A DNA stretch of 64,000 bases from Dyadobacter sp. CY347 (GTDB lineage: Bacteria; Bacteroidota; Bacteroidia; Cytophagales; Spirosomataceae): contig NZ_JAKFFT010000007.1 of NCBI RefSeq assembly GCF_021502655.1, positions 124,001-188,000 on the forward strand. Direction: 5' to 3'. This document shows, in pieces, positions 1 to 8,037 of this stretch. Made by a program: the position numbers and the translations under genes. A model generated the notes under the pieces. It was not told the origin of the DNA. It saw nothing but the letters and a program-made list of their open reading frames with translations, and made no database searches. Numbering within the stretch: position 1 is the first letter of the stretch; each line of letters starts with the position of its first letter.

Positions 1-2
1 CG

Positions 3-338
3 TTCACTGAGACTGAAAAAGCAAAATTTGCATTGCAATCAAGCTTCGGATTTCCATTGGCTCAGTTGAAACCGTGGTTGAACATGTCGAAAGAACAAAT
101 GCCTAATGTGAAGCAACCAGGAATTCCGGTTGACTCAACAGGAGCAAGTGAACTGGCGGACTGGGTTTATGCAGCTCGTAAGGCTAACAACCAATTGAGA
201 ATTGCTTTGAAGGGTGACAACCTTTCGAAGTTCCCGGTTTTCAAAGATGTGTTGTCTAACCTTCAGTCGCAGAACATCAACAAGTTCAACCTGATCACAG
301 GTAGCGAACAAGCGCCTGCCGGCTACACGAACGATTAG
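3..338 (+). CDS. ExbD/TolR-family biopolymer transporter (5' truncated)
   Basis: The gene enters from the left edge, so only the C-terminal ~111 residues are visible. The fragment includes the pattern WVYAARKANNQLRIALKGDN and ends NKFNLITGSE..., which fits the periplasmic domain of ExbD/TolR proteins that work with ExbB and TonB in the inner membrane to transmit proton-motive force to outer-membrane receptors. The N-terminal membrane anchor with its conserved Asp lies outside the window. It is followed after 36 bases by a second exbD and then by tonB, the usual Bacteroidota arrangement. Family assignment rests on context plus the fragment, so it is firm but not certain. Confidence 0.85.
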   Translation, partial: FTETEKAKFALQSSFGFPLAQLKPWLNMSKEQMPNVKQPGIPVDSTGASELADWVYAARKANNQLRIALKGDNLSKFPVFKDVLSNLQSQNINKFNLITGSEQAPAGYTND

Positions 339-374
339 TTTTAACAAAAGGGATCATTTTAATAAGAAGAGAAA

Positions 375-956
375 ATGGCAGCAATTGAAGAATCCGGTGG
401 TGGTGGGCATGGCAAAGGCGACGGTAAGGTTCGGGGCAAAAAGATGTCCACCCGTGTGGACATGACGCCAATGGTGGACTTGGGATTCTTGCTTATCACG
501 TTTTTCATGCTAGCAACGACAATGTCGAAACCGACATCCATGACGTTGGCTGTGCCTGACAAGACTGATGAGAAAGACCAGGAAAAAACCGAACCGTTAA
601 AAGCGTCGAAAGTGTTGACCCTGTTTATGGGATCCAACGACGATGTATATTATCTTGACGGAGTAGCTGCGGATGACGATAAAGCAGAAGCATCTTTGAA
701 AACAACCCGCTACGGGTTCGATTTGAGAAGCGTGATTTTTGCCTCTGCAAAACGCATTAATGCTGCGAATCCTAAAGATGAAAAAGGAAACGATCCTTTT
801 GTTGTGGTAATTAAGCCAACGCCTGTTTCAACCTATAAAAATATGGTTGACGTACTGGACGAAATGGCCATTACTAAATCAAAAAGATATGCACTTGTAG
901 AGACTCTGACGGATTCGGAGAAAAAGCTCTTAGGTGACAAGATCGAGGAAAAATAA
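375..956 (+). CDS. exbD: ExbD/TolR-family biopolymer transporter
   Basis: A 193-residue inner-membrane protein. A Gly/Lys-rich cytoplasmic N-terminus (about 1-27) precedes one membrane segment at about 33-50 in the motif VDMTPMVDLGFLLITFFMLA. The Asp in MVDLGFLL is the proton-channel residue conserved in ExbD/TolR/MotB-type stators. The remaining ~140 residues form the periplasmic domain. It lies between another exbD and tonB on the same strand with short gaps (36 and 29 bases), so co-transcription is likely. Two different ExbD proteins next to each other are common in Bacteroidota; whether they form a mixed stator cannot be judged from sequence. Confidence 0.95.
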   Translation: MAAIEESGGGGHGKGDGKVRGKKMSTRVDMTPMVDLGFLLITFFMLATTMSKPTSMTLAVPDKTDEKDQEKTEPLKASKVLTLFMGSNDDVYYLDGVAADDDKAEASLKTTRYGFDLRSVIFASAKRINAANPKDEKGNDPFVVVIKPTPVSTYKNMVDVLDEMAITKSKRYALVETLTDSEKKLLGDKIEEK

Positions 957-985
957 TAATTTAATCAAATCAAATTCAAAGCGCC

Positions 986-1810
986 ATGGCAGAAATAGGC
1001 CCGAATGCTACACTGGATGATATAGTGTTTGCTGATCGTAATAAGGCGTACGGAGCATTTTCACTTCGTCGGGGCTATCGTGCCGATGTGACGAAGGCTA
1101 CCTTGATCGGAGCGGCTCTCTTTGTTCTTGCAATGTTTACACCGTCAATTATTAATAGACTGTCGGCAGGCGAGGAAGAAGAAGTGGCAATGGTTGAAGT
1201 GGATTTAATGAAAATACCACCGCCGCCAATAGATCCGGCAGAACCACCACCGCCACCACCACCCCCGGTTGAACAACCAAAGGTGAACACGGTGAAGTTC
1301 TTGCCTCCTGAGGTAAAAAAGGATGAAGAAGTGCCTGAAGAGGTGCCACCACCAACAGTAGAAGAAATTAAAGAAGCTGTTGTTGCGGATAAAACAATTG
1401 AAGGAGATCCTAATGCCAACGAAATCATTGTGGCTCCGGAAGCAGTTGCGGCACCAAGCAAAGGAACAGTTGTAGAAGCAGCACCAGAACCGGAAAAGGT
1501 TTTTACCGTTGTTGAGCAGCAGCCTGAGTTTCCAGGTGGTACGGCTGAAATGTACAAGTATTTAGGTAAAAATATCAAATACCCAAGTGCAGCTTCACGT
1601 GCCAACGTTTCAGGAAGGGTGTTTATGTCATTCGTTGTAAATACGGATGGTAGTATCCAAGATGTGGCTGTATTAAAAGGACTTGGTTTTGGTTGCGATG
1701 AAGAAGCTATCCGTGTTGTGAAAGCAATGCCGAAGTGGAAGCCAGGAAAGCAATCAGGACGTGCAGTTCGTGTTAAGTACAACTTGCCAATCAATTTCCA
1801 GCTGGAGTAA
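986..1810 (+). CDS. tonB: TonB-family energy transducer
   Basis: A 274-residue TonB protein. One membrane helix lies near residues 37-58 (TLIGAALFVLAMFTPSI). It is followed by an acidic stretch and a proline-rich spacer with runs such as PPPPIDPAEPPPPPPPP that spans the periplasm. The C-terminal ~90 residues (PEFPGGTAEMYKYLGKNIKYP ... GRVFMSFVV..DG ... MPKWKPGKQSGRAVRVKYNLPI) are a classic Bacteroidota TonB_C domain that docks with TonB boxes of outer-membrane receptors. It follows two exbD genes. Its likely clients include the BtuB-like receptor at 44742-46658. Confidence 0.96.
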   Translation: MAEIGPNATLDDIVFADRNKAYGAFSLRRGYRADVTKATLIGAALFVLAMFTPSIINRLSAGEEEEVAMVEVDLMKIPPPPIDPAEPPPPPPPPVEQPKVNTVKFLPPEVKKDEEVPEEVPPPTVEEIKEAVVADKTIEGDPNANEIIVAPEAVAAPSKGTVVEAAPEPEKVFTVVEQQPEFPGGTAEMYKYLGKNIKYPSAASRANVSGRVFMSFVVNTDGSIQDVAVLKGLGFGCDEEAIRVVKAMPKWKPGKQSGRAVRVKYNLPINFQLE

Positions 1811-1813
1811 CTC

Positions 1814-2035
1814 ATGAGGGAAAAACCATTGCATGAGAAGATCGGTGATCTAACCTCTGTGTTAATGGCTCTGACATACATAGGAGGAGGGGTCTTTTTA
1901 GTCCTCTCCTCCTTGTCTTTTAGGTTGTTACCAGTTGGTAGTCTGGCAAGGAATGCTTTTGCTGGCACACTTATTTTGTACGGAGCTTACAGAGGATACA
2001 GGGTTTGGAGAAGAAGAAATCAAAAAGAACTATGA
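1814..2035 (+). CDS. Small two-helix membrane protein of the TonB cluster
   Basis: A 73-residue protein with two predicted membrane helices (about 13-33 and 46-62) and a very basic C-terminal tail (YRGYRVWRRRNQK), which places the tail in the cytoplasm. It begins 3 bases after the tonB stop. Its TGA stop overlaps the ATG of the next gene (ATGA at 2032-2035), so translation is probably coupled. I do not recognise a named family. The tight position between tonB and a PstS-like lipoprotein suggests an accessory role in the same envelope system, but that is inference. Confidence 0.8.
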   Translation: MREKPLHEKIGDLTSVLMALTYIGGGVFLVLSSLSFRLLPVGSLARNAFAGTLILYGAYRGYRVWRRRNQKEL

Positions 2036-2988
2036 AATTTTGGTCAGCCGGAATAATGCTCGGCACATCAGTAGCGTTGCTGAGCTTGCTAGGTTGCGGT
2101 GGTTCTAATGGTAATCTTGATAACCCACGGCAGGGAACAATTACTGTTGCCTCAGACGAATCATTCAAGCCAATTGTTAATGCGCTAACCAATGCATATG
2201 AGGGAATTTACCCGAATACGCATTTTAAGCTAGAGTATAAGCCAGAGCAAGAGGCGATTCGTCAATTGCTTAACGACAGTGCCCGGATCATTTTCTCGAC
2301 AAGGCAGTTAAGCGAGAAGGAGACAGAGCTTATTAAGAAGCAGAAAGGATCCCATAAGTTTCAGCACATTGCAACTGATGGGCTGGCGTTGGTTGTAAGC
2401 AAATCCAATACGGACAGCTTAATAACAATGCCAGAAATCAAGGCAATACTGGAAGGGAAAATTACGGATTGGTCTCAGTTGAAGGATGGAAATCAAAAAG
2501 GGCCTATAACATTGGTGTTTGACAATGCCAATGCAAGCAACTTGAATTTCATTCTTAATAAATTCGGGATCAAGGACATTCAACGTTTGCGTATTACATC
2601 AGCTGGTTCTAACGAGAATGTAATCAAAGATATCAGGTCTAACCCGCTTCATTTGGGTTTTATAGGCGTAAGTTGGATCAGCGAAGGGCATTCATTAGCA
2701 ACAAGGGAATTGTCAAAAGGAATCAATGTATTGGGTGTTGCTCAAAAGGCTAATCCAGATTCGTTGTCAAATTACATTCAGCCTTTTCAGGGCGGACTTG
2801 AATTTAAAAGATATCCCCTCCACCGTGATTTGTATATCATCAGCCGTGAAGGATATTCGGGATTGGGAGGTGGACTAATGACCTATATCGCACGGGATGT
2901 AGGAGGATTAATTATTCAGAAAATGGGTTTATTGCCAACTGTACCCTATCCAAGGGAACTTGAAATAACCACTGGAAAGAATTTTTAA
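2032..2988 (+). CDS. PstS-like periplasmic substrate-binding lipoprotein
   Basis: A 318-residue lipoprotein: a signal peptide ends in the lipobox LLGC (Cys near residue 24). The mature protein has the PBP-like/PstS fold pattern: GTITVASDESFKPIVNALTNAYE at the N-terminus, an internal SKSNTDSLITMPEIKAILEGKITDWSQL (the conserved I..I..G...W segment), and a C-terminal YPLHRDLYI. The ATG at 2032 is chosen because it starts a clean lipoprotein signal and overlaps the upstream stop. No phosphate ABC permease or ATPase genes are nearby; the neighbours are ExbD/TonB and a TPR protein. The ligand is therefore unknown and phosphate should not be assumed. Confidence 0.85.
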   Translation: MKFWSAGIMLGTSVALLSLLGCGGSNGNLDNPRQGTITVASDESFKPIVNALTNAYEGIYPNTHFKLEYKPEQEAIRQLLNDSARIIFSTRQLSEKETELIKKQKGSHKFQHIATDGLALVVSKSNTDSLITMPEIKAILEGKITDWSQLKDGNQKGPITLVFDNANASNLNFILNKFGIKDIQRLRITSAGSNENVIKDIRSNPLHLGFIGVSWISEGHSLATRELSKGINVLGVAQKANPDSLSNYIQPFQGGLEFKRYPLHRDLYIISREGYSGLGGGLMTYIARDVGGLIIQKMGLLPTVPYPRELEITTGKNF

Positions 2989-3066
2989 TTAGTGTAATAC
3001 AACTTAAGATTTGGGACTTGTTATTGGAAAGCCAAATTTTTTATCATTATTTTAACCGGGTAAAAA

Positions 3067-4842
3067 ATGAACAGAAACATGAGAATGAAATTAGTAGCAC
3101 TGGTAATTGGTTTATTAGCGTTTGTTAATTTACACGCACAAACGACGCAGGACGGCTTGGCATTGATCAACGGGGAACGTTACAATGAAGCGGGCGACTT
3201 ATTCAAAAAACTCGCAGAGACCACGCCTTCTGCTGATAACCAATATTACCTTGGTTATTATTATATAAAAACCAATCAACTTGACGAAGCGCAAAAGGCG
3301 TTTGATAAAGGTTTGACACTGGACGATAAATCCTATTTGAACAAAGTAGGACAAGGAACAGTGGCTCTTGCAAAAGGAGAAAAAGCAAAAGCGAAGGAAC
3401 TGTTCGACGAAGCTGAAAAGAAAAAGAAGAAAGATGCTGAAGTGCTTTTCAGAATAGGAGAGGCTTACACGCTTTTTGAGAAGAACAACGATCCAGCTGA
3501 GGCGATCAGATTGTTGGACGAAGCGGTTAAGAGAGACAAAAATCTTGCTGACGCTTATCTTGCAAAAGGCGATGCATTAATGTTACGTAACGAAGGTGGT
3601 GCCGCTGTAACTGCATATGAGTATGCTTTAACAGCTAAACCAAACTACGCAACTGCTCACAATGCCATTGGTCAGATTTATCTGCGTGGTAAAAACTATA
3701 ACCTGGCGCTTGAAAACTATAAGAAGGCGATCGAGGCAGATCCTAACTTCGCCCCTGCTTATAAAGACCTTGCGGAATTATACTTCTTAGCTCAGAAATA
3801 CAAACAAGCTGCTGAGAACTTCGACATGTTTATTCAGAAAAGCGGAACTACCGATCCTGAAATGAAATTGCGTGCTGCTCAGTTTGCATTTACAGCAGAT
3901 GATTATGCAAAGTCGCTGCAATTGCTTGACGAGATCAAAGGGAAAATAAATAACCCGATCACGTTGCGTATGTATGGCTGGTCTAACTTCAAGACCAACA
4001 AGCCTGACGAAGCTATCCAGAATTTGACAGAATTCATCAAAATTGCTCCTGATAAAGTGATTGGTGACGATTACAAATATCTTGGTCGTGCTTACAATCA
4101 GAAAGTAGCCGACGGATCAGGATATGATTCAACTGGTGTTGCTTACATCTTGAAAGGTGCTGACATGGATACAAGCAAAGCCGAAGCTGCAACAGCTTAC
4201 AAAGAGGTAGCTGCATTGTACTATGCTGCAAAGGATTTCCCTAATGCAGCTGCGACTTTTGAAAAAGGTATCGCATTGGATACTGCAAAAGCAAGTGCTA
4301 ACGACTACTACTACACTGGATTGTCTAATTTCCAGATGGCAACTGCAAAAGTGCTTCCAACTGCGGCAGACTCTAATTATGCAGACAGCGCGCAGATCTC
4401 TATGGAAAGACGTGCTTTGTTCCTGAAAGCAGATTCAATATTTGCAACAGTGACTCAAAAGCTTCCAGAATGGCCATATGGATACTATTGGAGAGCAAGT
4501 ACGCTTTACAATGCATATGACAGACAGGAAAACGTTGACAAAGGAATTTCTCAGCCATACTATTTGAAATTGACTGAACTTGCTGAAAAGGATCCAGATC
4601 CAAGCAAATACAAGTCTTACCTGAAATTAGCTTATGGTTACCTGGCATTCCATGCGCAGACTACATTGAAAGATGAAGCAAAATCGAAGGAATATTGGGA
4701 GAAGCTGTTGAAGGTGGATCCGGATAACGTATCGGCCAAAGAAGCATTGGGTCTTGCGACACCAACAGCGGAAACACAGCCTGCGGCTGGCGCGAAAGCT
4801 GGTGCTAAAACAAAGACTGCTGCCACACCGAAGAAAAAATAA
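3067..4842 (+). CDS. Exported TPR-repeat protein
   Basis: A 591-residue protein with a signal peptide (about 1-25, ending LHAQ). Many tetratricopeptide repeats follow, for example YYLGYYYIKTNQLDEAQKAF and AHNAIGQIYLRGKNYNLALE, with the usual A..LG..Y...G....A...Y spacing. The last ~30 residues are low-complexity Ala/Lys (GAKAGAKTKTAA). TPR arrays act as scaffolds for protein complexes, here in the periplasm. The gene follows the PstS-like lipoprotein after 78 bases and closes the ExbD/TonB cluster before a large palindrome. A partner role in TonB-dependent transport is an inference from position. Confidence 0.9.
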   Translation: MNRNMRMKLVALVIGLLAFVNLHAQTTQDGLALINGERYNEAGDLFKKLAETTPSADNQYYLGYYYIKTNQLDEAQKAFDKGLTLDDKSYLNKVGQGTVALAKGEKAKAKELFDEAEKKKKKDAEVLFRIGEAYTLFEKNNDPAEAIRLLDEAVKRDKNLADAYLAKGDALMLRNEGGAAVTAYEYALTAKPNYATAHNAIGQIYLRGKNYNLALENYKKAIEADPNFAPAYKDLAELYFLAQKYKQAAENFDMFIQKSGTTDPEMKLRAAQFAFTADDYAKSLQLLDEIKGKINNPITLRMYGWSNFKTNKPDEAIQNLTEFIKIAPDKVIGDDYKYLGRAYNQKVADGSGYDSTGVAYILKGADMDTSKAEAATAYKEVAALYYAAKDFPNAAATFEKGIALDTAKASANDYYYTGLSNFQMATAKVLPTAADSNYADSAQISMERRALFLKADSIFATVTQKLPEWPYGYYWRASTLYNAYDRQENVDKGISQPYYLKLTELAEKDPDPSKYKSYLKLAYGYLAFHAQTTLKDEAKSKEYWEKLLKVDPDNVSAKEALGLATPTAETQPAAGAKAGAKTKTAATPKKK

Positions 4843-4855
4843 TTGGGTTGGTGTC

Positions 4856-4901
4856 ATAACGAAAGAAGCCGCCTGGATATCCAGGCGGCTTCTTTCGTTA
4901 T
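4856..4901. terminator. 46-bp perfect palindrome, putative bidirectional terminator
   Basis: The 46 bases read identically on both strands, centred on GCCTGGATATCCAGGC. They sit between the 3' ends of a plus-strand TPR gene and a minus-strand small gene, so they could end both transcripts. No U-tract follows directly on either strand, which is unusual for an intrinsic terminator. Confidence 0.7.
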
Positions 4902-4918
4902 AAAAATTCAAAAAAGAT

Positions 4919-5125
4919 CTAGCCTAATGAAGATAGGCGTGCAAAGCAAGTATTAAGTACTGGTAAATGTATCGTTCCGTAGTTATCGTAACACCATTGT
5001 CTTAACCTTCTCACCTCAGCGGGCATCAACATACGGATTGCTTTTCGAAGTTCTTTTTCAAACAATCTGCGGTCGAAGCTAACTTTTTGCAGAATAATTT
5101 TTATGTATTCAAGCATCGAGGCCAT
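4919..5125 (-). CDS. Conserved small protein of Cytophagales type
   Basis: A 68-residue soluble protein without signal peptide or membrane segment. The central part (FEKELRKAIRMLMPAEVRRL followed by RQWCYDNYG) is charged, helical and looks conserved. It starts with ATG at 5125 and stands alone, separated from the BatD-like gene by a divergent intergenic region and from the TPR gene by the palindrome at 4856-4901. I do not know a function. Its sequence looks protein-like rather than a frame shadow, because there is no opposing gene here. Confidence 0.75.
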   Translation of the reverse strand: MASMLEYIKIILQKVSFDRRLFEKELRKAIRMLMPAEVRRLRQWCYDNYGTIHLPVLNTCFARLSSLG

Positions 5126-5230
5126 AGTATTATGTAGTTTTGTGGTTTAGGGACGTGAATAATTGGTATCAGAATCAAGCTTAACACATCTGAGAGCGGC
5201 AATTCCTAATAAAGTTAACGAAAATAATTA

Positions 5231-6634
5231 ATGAAATTATATGCGTTATTAAATATTATTTTGTGTTTTTCTGGTACGCTTCTGGCCCAGAGCATTAATG
5301 ACGCCTCTACTATCGAACTAGGATCCAAAAATTTATCATTGGATCAACCCTTCCTCATATCTGTTGTATTACGCGATGCAGAAACGCGTCCCGCCGTGAT
5401 TTTTCCTGAGATCAATGGTTTGGAAAAAAGAAGCAAGTCGGCAACCAGCGCCATTAGTACGGTCGATGGGAAGAAAGTGGTGATACAAACCATTACACAG
5501 GAATATTTTGCTGCCAAGCCTGGAAATTACCTCATCCCGGAATTTTTCATTACAGTAAATAGCCTGAAACTGAAATCCGAAGAGACAATGGTTGTCTTTT
5601 CGCAGTCAGCAAGCTCGGGAGGGGCCGTTTCTGTGGGTGTAAGCCCGACTTTTGAAACAGATGTGGAAGATACGGGCGATGGCATTTTCCTGTCCGTGCA
5701 GACCGATAAAAAGGCAGTCTTCATCCGGGAGGGTTTTGCATTACGCATTTCACTATACATTGCTGAAAATGCGCCGGTGCAAATGGAATTTTACCGGTTC
5801 AATGAACAACTCCAATCCATCCTGAAACAATTGCGGCCGGCGAACTGCTGGGAGGAGAATGTGGGCATTGAGGAAATTGTCAAACGCCGTATCAACATAA
5901 GAGGCCGTCGTTATACGGAATATAACATGTATCAGGCGCGTTTGTTTCCGATCACCACGGAAGACATCATTTTTCCATCCATTGCGCTTCAAATGCTTGT
6001 AATTGACAACAGCAAGGCCGTGAATGTGGAGCGAAAAGTGATCAGAGCATTCAGGTCAAACAAAGCAACGATTAATGTGCGACAATTGCCGGACCATCCG
6101 CTTCGGGATCAGGTCGCAGTTGGGCAGTATGCTTTGAAGGAAAATTTATCCAGCAGCCTGGTTTATCCCGGTGAGAGTGTGCGTTATATGTTTAAGGTAG
6201 AAGGTGTCGGCAACATTGCAGCCATTCCTGCACCAACAATTCAATCTAATTCAACATTTGATATTTATCCGCCGGAAGTCAGTCAGATCATTAAAAGAAG
6301 TTATCAAAGTGTGGTTGGGGAGAAAACTTTCGATTACTTTGTTGTGCCCAGAAAAGATGGTGAGTTTCCTTTAGGAAGGTATTTTCAATGGGTGTATTTC
6401 AATTCAGGAAAATCAAAATATGACACGCTGCGTTCAACAAAAATGCTTTCAGTTAAAGGGGAAGACTATAAGTTGGCCAATTTATCATTAAGTGCTTCTT
6501 CTGGCTTATACGATAACCTGGAAAGCCTGGACAGCAGCAAGGATTCAATAAATTATAAGAAAATTTTCAAAGACACCACCAACGGCATTGTCATTCTTTT
6601 GCTGATTGCAATGGTCTGGGTATTCAGAAAGTAA
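5231..6634 (+). CDS. BatD-family protein
   Basis: A 467-residue envelope protein. It has a signal peptide (about 1-20, ending TLLAQ), a long beta-rich periplasmic region, and one C-terminal membrane helix (about 450-465, GIVILLLIAMVWVF). The layout and segments such as LGSKNLSLDQPFLISVVLRD, ITQEYFAAKPGNYLIPEFFI and PGESVRYMFKVEG match BatD proteins of Bacteroidota (Bacteroides aerotolerance family). BatD is normally encoded with MoxR and the BatA/B VWA proteins; none are here, so this is a solitary homologue. It ends 6 bases before aroC, suggesting a shared transcript. Confidence 0.85.
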   Translation: MKLYALLNIILCFSGTLLAQSINDASTIELGSKNLSLDQPFLISVVLRDAETRPAVIFPEINGLEKRSKSATSAISTVDGKKVVIQTITQEYFAAKPGNYLIPEFFITVNSLKLKSEETMVVFSQSASSGGAVSVGVSPTFETDVEDTGDGIFLSVQTDKKAVFIREGFALRISLYIAENAPVQMEFYRFNEQLQSILKQLRPANCWEENVGIEEIVKRRINIRGRRYTEYNMYQARLFPITTEDIIFPSIALQMLVIDNSKAVNVERKVIRAFRSNKATINVRQLPDHPLRDQVAVGQYALKENLSSSLVYPGESVRYMFKVEGVGNIAAIPAPTIQSNSTFDIYPPEVSQIIKRSYQSVVGEKTFDYFVVPRKDGEFPLGRYFQWVYFNSGKSKYDTLRSTKMLSVKGEDYKLANLSLSASSGLYDNLESLDSSKDSINYKKIFKDTTNGIVILLLIAMVWVFRK

Positions 6635-6640
6635 AATTTG

Positions 6641-7720
6641 ATGGGAAGTACATACGGTAAGATTTTCAAAATAGCCACATTTGGTGAATCGCACGGAGCC
6701 GGAATCGGTGTGATTATAGAAGGATGCCCGGCGGGCGTAAATTTCGACTCTGATTTCATTCAAAGCGAATTGACAAGGCGTAAGCCAGGCCAGTCGAGGA
6801 TCACAACGCAACGCAAGGAAGCAGACGAATTCGAAGTGCTATCAGGGGTTTTTGAAGGCAAAACAACAGGAACACCCATTGCATTGATCATCAGGAACGA
6901 AGATCAGCGCAGCAAGGATTATTCACACATTGCTGCCCAGTTCCGTCCCTCACATGCGGATTACACTTATCAGGTAAAATATGGCGTTCGCGATTACCGG
7001 GGCGGCGGACGAAGTTCGGCACGGGAGACAGCTGCAAGAGTTGCTGCCGGCGCATTGGCGAAGCTGCTTTTAGCCGATCTGGGCGTGAACATTCAATCTT
7101 ACGTTTCACAGGTTGGAACATTGAAGCTTGAAAAATCTTATCAGGAGCTTGATCTATCATTGACTGAAAGCAATGCTGTGCGCTGTCCGGATCCGGAAAT
7201 GGCGCAGCATATGTTTGATTATATTGACTCAGTAAGAAAGCAGGGAGATTCTGTGGGTGGCGTGGTGAACTGCGTCATTACAGGCGTTCCGGCTGGCTGG
7301 GGCGAGCCTGTATTTGACAAGCTGCATGCTGAAATGGGAAAGGCCATGCTAAGCATTAATGCAGTAAAAGGGTTCGAGTATGGCAGCGGTTTTGACGGTG
7401 TGGCATTGCTCGGCTCGCAGCATAATGATGCGTTTTATATAGATGACGAAGAAAAAGTACATACGCGTACAAACCATTCTGGTGGTGTGCAGGGAGGGAT
7501 TTCAAATGGCGAAGACATTTATTTCCGCGTAGCATTCAAGCCGGTGGCAACGATTATGCAGGATCAGGAGAGCATTGATCAGCATGGGGACGTTGCAATT
7601 GTGCAGGGGAAAGGGCGTCATGATCCTTGTGTTGTCCCGCGGGCCGTTCCTATTGTAGAGGCGATGGCTGCGCTGGTTCTGGCCGACTTTTACCTTCGTA
7701 ACCGGTCCAGCAAAGTTTAG
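6641..7720 (+). CDS. aroC: Chorismate synthase
   Basis: Converts 5-enolpyruvylshikimate-3-phosphate to chorismate with reduced FMN, the last step of the shikimate pathway. The 359-residue protein carries the family signatures: [18 protein letters not shown] near the N-terminus, [17 protein letters not shown] near residue 122, and the C-terminal [17 protein letters not shown]. The ATG at 6641 gives the normal start [10 protein letters not shown]; a TTG one codon earlier is less likely. Length is typical. It lies 6 bases downstream of the BatD-like gene and no other aro genes are in the window. Its 3' end overlaps the convergent small gene by 4 bases. Confidence 0.98.
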   Translation: MGSTYGKIFKIATFGESHGAGIGVIIEGCPAGVNFDSDFIQSELTRRKPGQSRITTQRKEADEFEVLSGVFEGKTTGTPIALIIRNEDQRSKDYSHIAAQFRPSHADYTYQVKYGVRDYRGGGRSSARETAARVAAGALAKLLLADLGVNIQSYVSQVGTLKLEKSYQELDLSLTESNAVRCPDPEMAQHMFDYIDSVRKQGDSVGGVVNCVITGVPAGWGEPVFDKLHAEMGKAMLSINAVKGFEYGSGFDGVALLGSQHNDAFYIDDEEKVHTRTNHSGGVQGGISNGEDIYFRVAFKPVATIMQDQESIDQHGDVAIVQGKGRHDPCVVPRAVPIVEAMAALVLADFYLRNRSSKV

Positions 7721-7911
7721 ATTTTGTTGCGTTTACGCCTTTGATTCAGGCTTAAAACGAGCCAGATTGTTCCCAGGAATTCGATGGCCAGGGCGGTAAG
7801 GATAACGGGGTTGCTGAATTTGGGTTGATCTGATCTAAGTGAAGCACCAACCGCAAGCAAAAACATGCCGGTTAGCAGAATGAGCACAGCGTTTCTCAGG
7901 CTAAGTTTCAC
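7717..7911 (-). CDS. Small two-helix membrane protein
   Basis: A 64-residue protein with two predicted membrane helices (about 7-24 and 36-54) and a basic C-terminal tail (NQRRKRNK). The only plausible start in frame is GTG at 7911. The helix pattern, including [11 protein letters not shown], is faintly like the short GldL-related membrane proteins of Bacteroidota, but the match is weak and no gliding genes are near. It is convergent with aroC and overlaps its stop by 4 bases. Function unknown. Confidence 0.62.
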   Translation of the reverse strand: MKLSLRNAVLILLTGMFLLAVGASLRSDQPKFSNPVILTALAIEFLGTIWLVLSLNQRRKRNKI

Positions 7912-7996
7912 TGATGATATCGTTGGTACAACATTAGAATTCCATCAAAATGGGCATTCCTACTCCAATTTAGAAATTCTATCACAACTTACAAAC

Positions 7997-8024
7997 AAAA
8001 AAGGGCTCCTAGGAGCCCTTTTTT
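7997..8024. terminator. 28-bp perfect palindromic terminator
   Basis: An A6 tract, GGGCTCCTAGGAGCCC and a T6 tract form a perfect palindrome. On both strands a GC-rich stem is followed by a U-tract, a textbook bidirectional intrinsic terminator. It lies 13 bases beyond the 3' end of the minus-strand oxidoreductase gene. Confidence 0.9.
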
Positions 8025-8037
8025 ACTGCATATTAAC

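Noticed and set aside
1075..1968. 297-residue minus-strand open frame opposite tonB
   Set aside because: It mirrors the proline-rich tonB coding sequence; the Gly/Ser runs are a reading of the Pro codons on the other strand.
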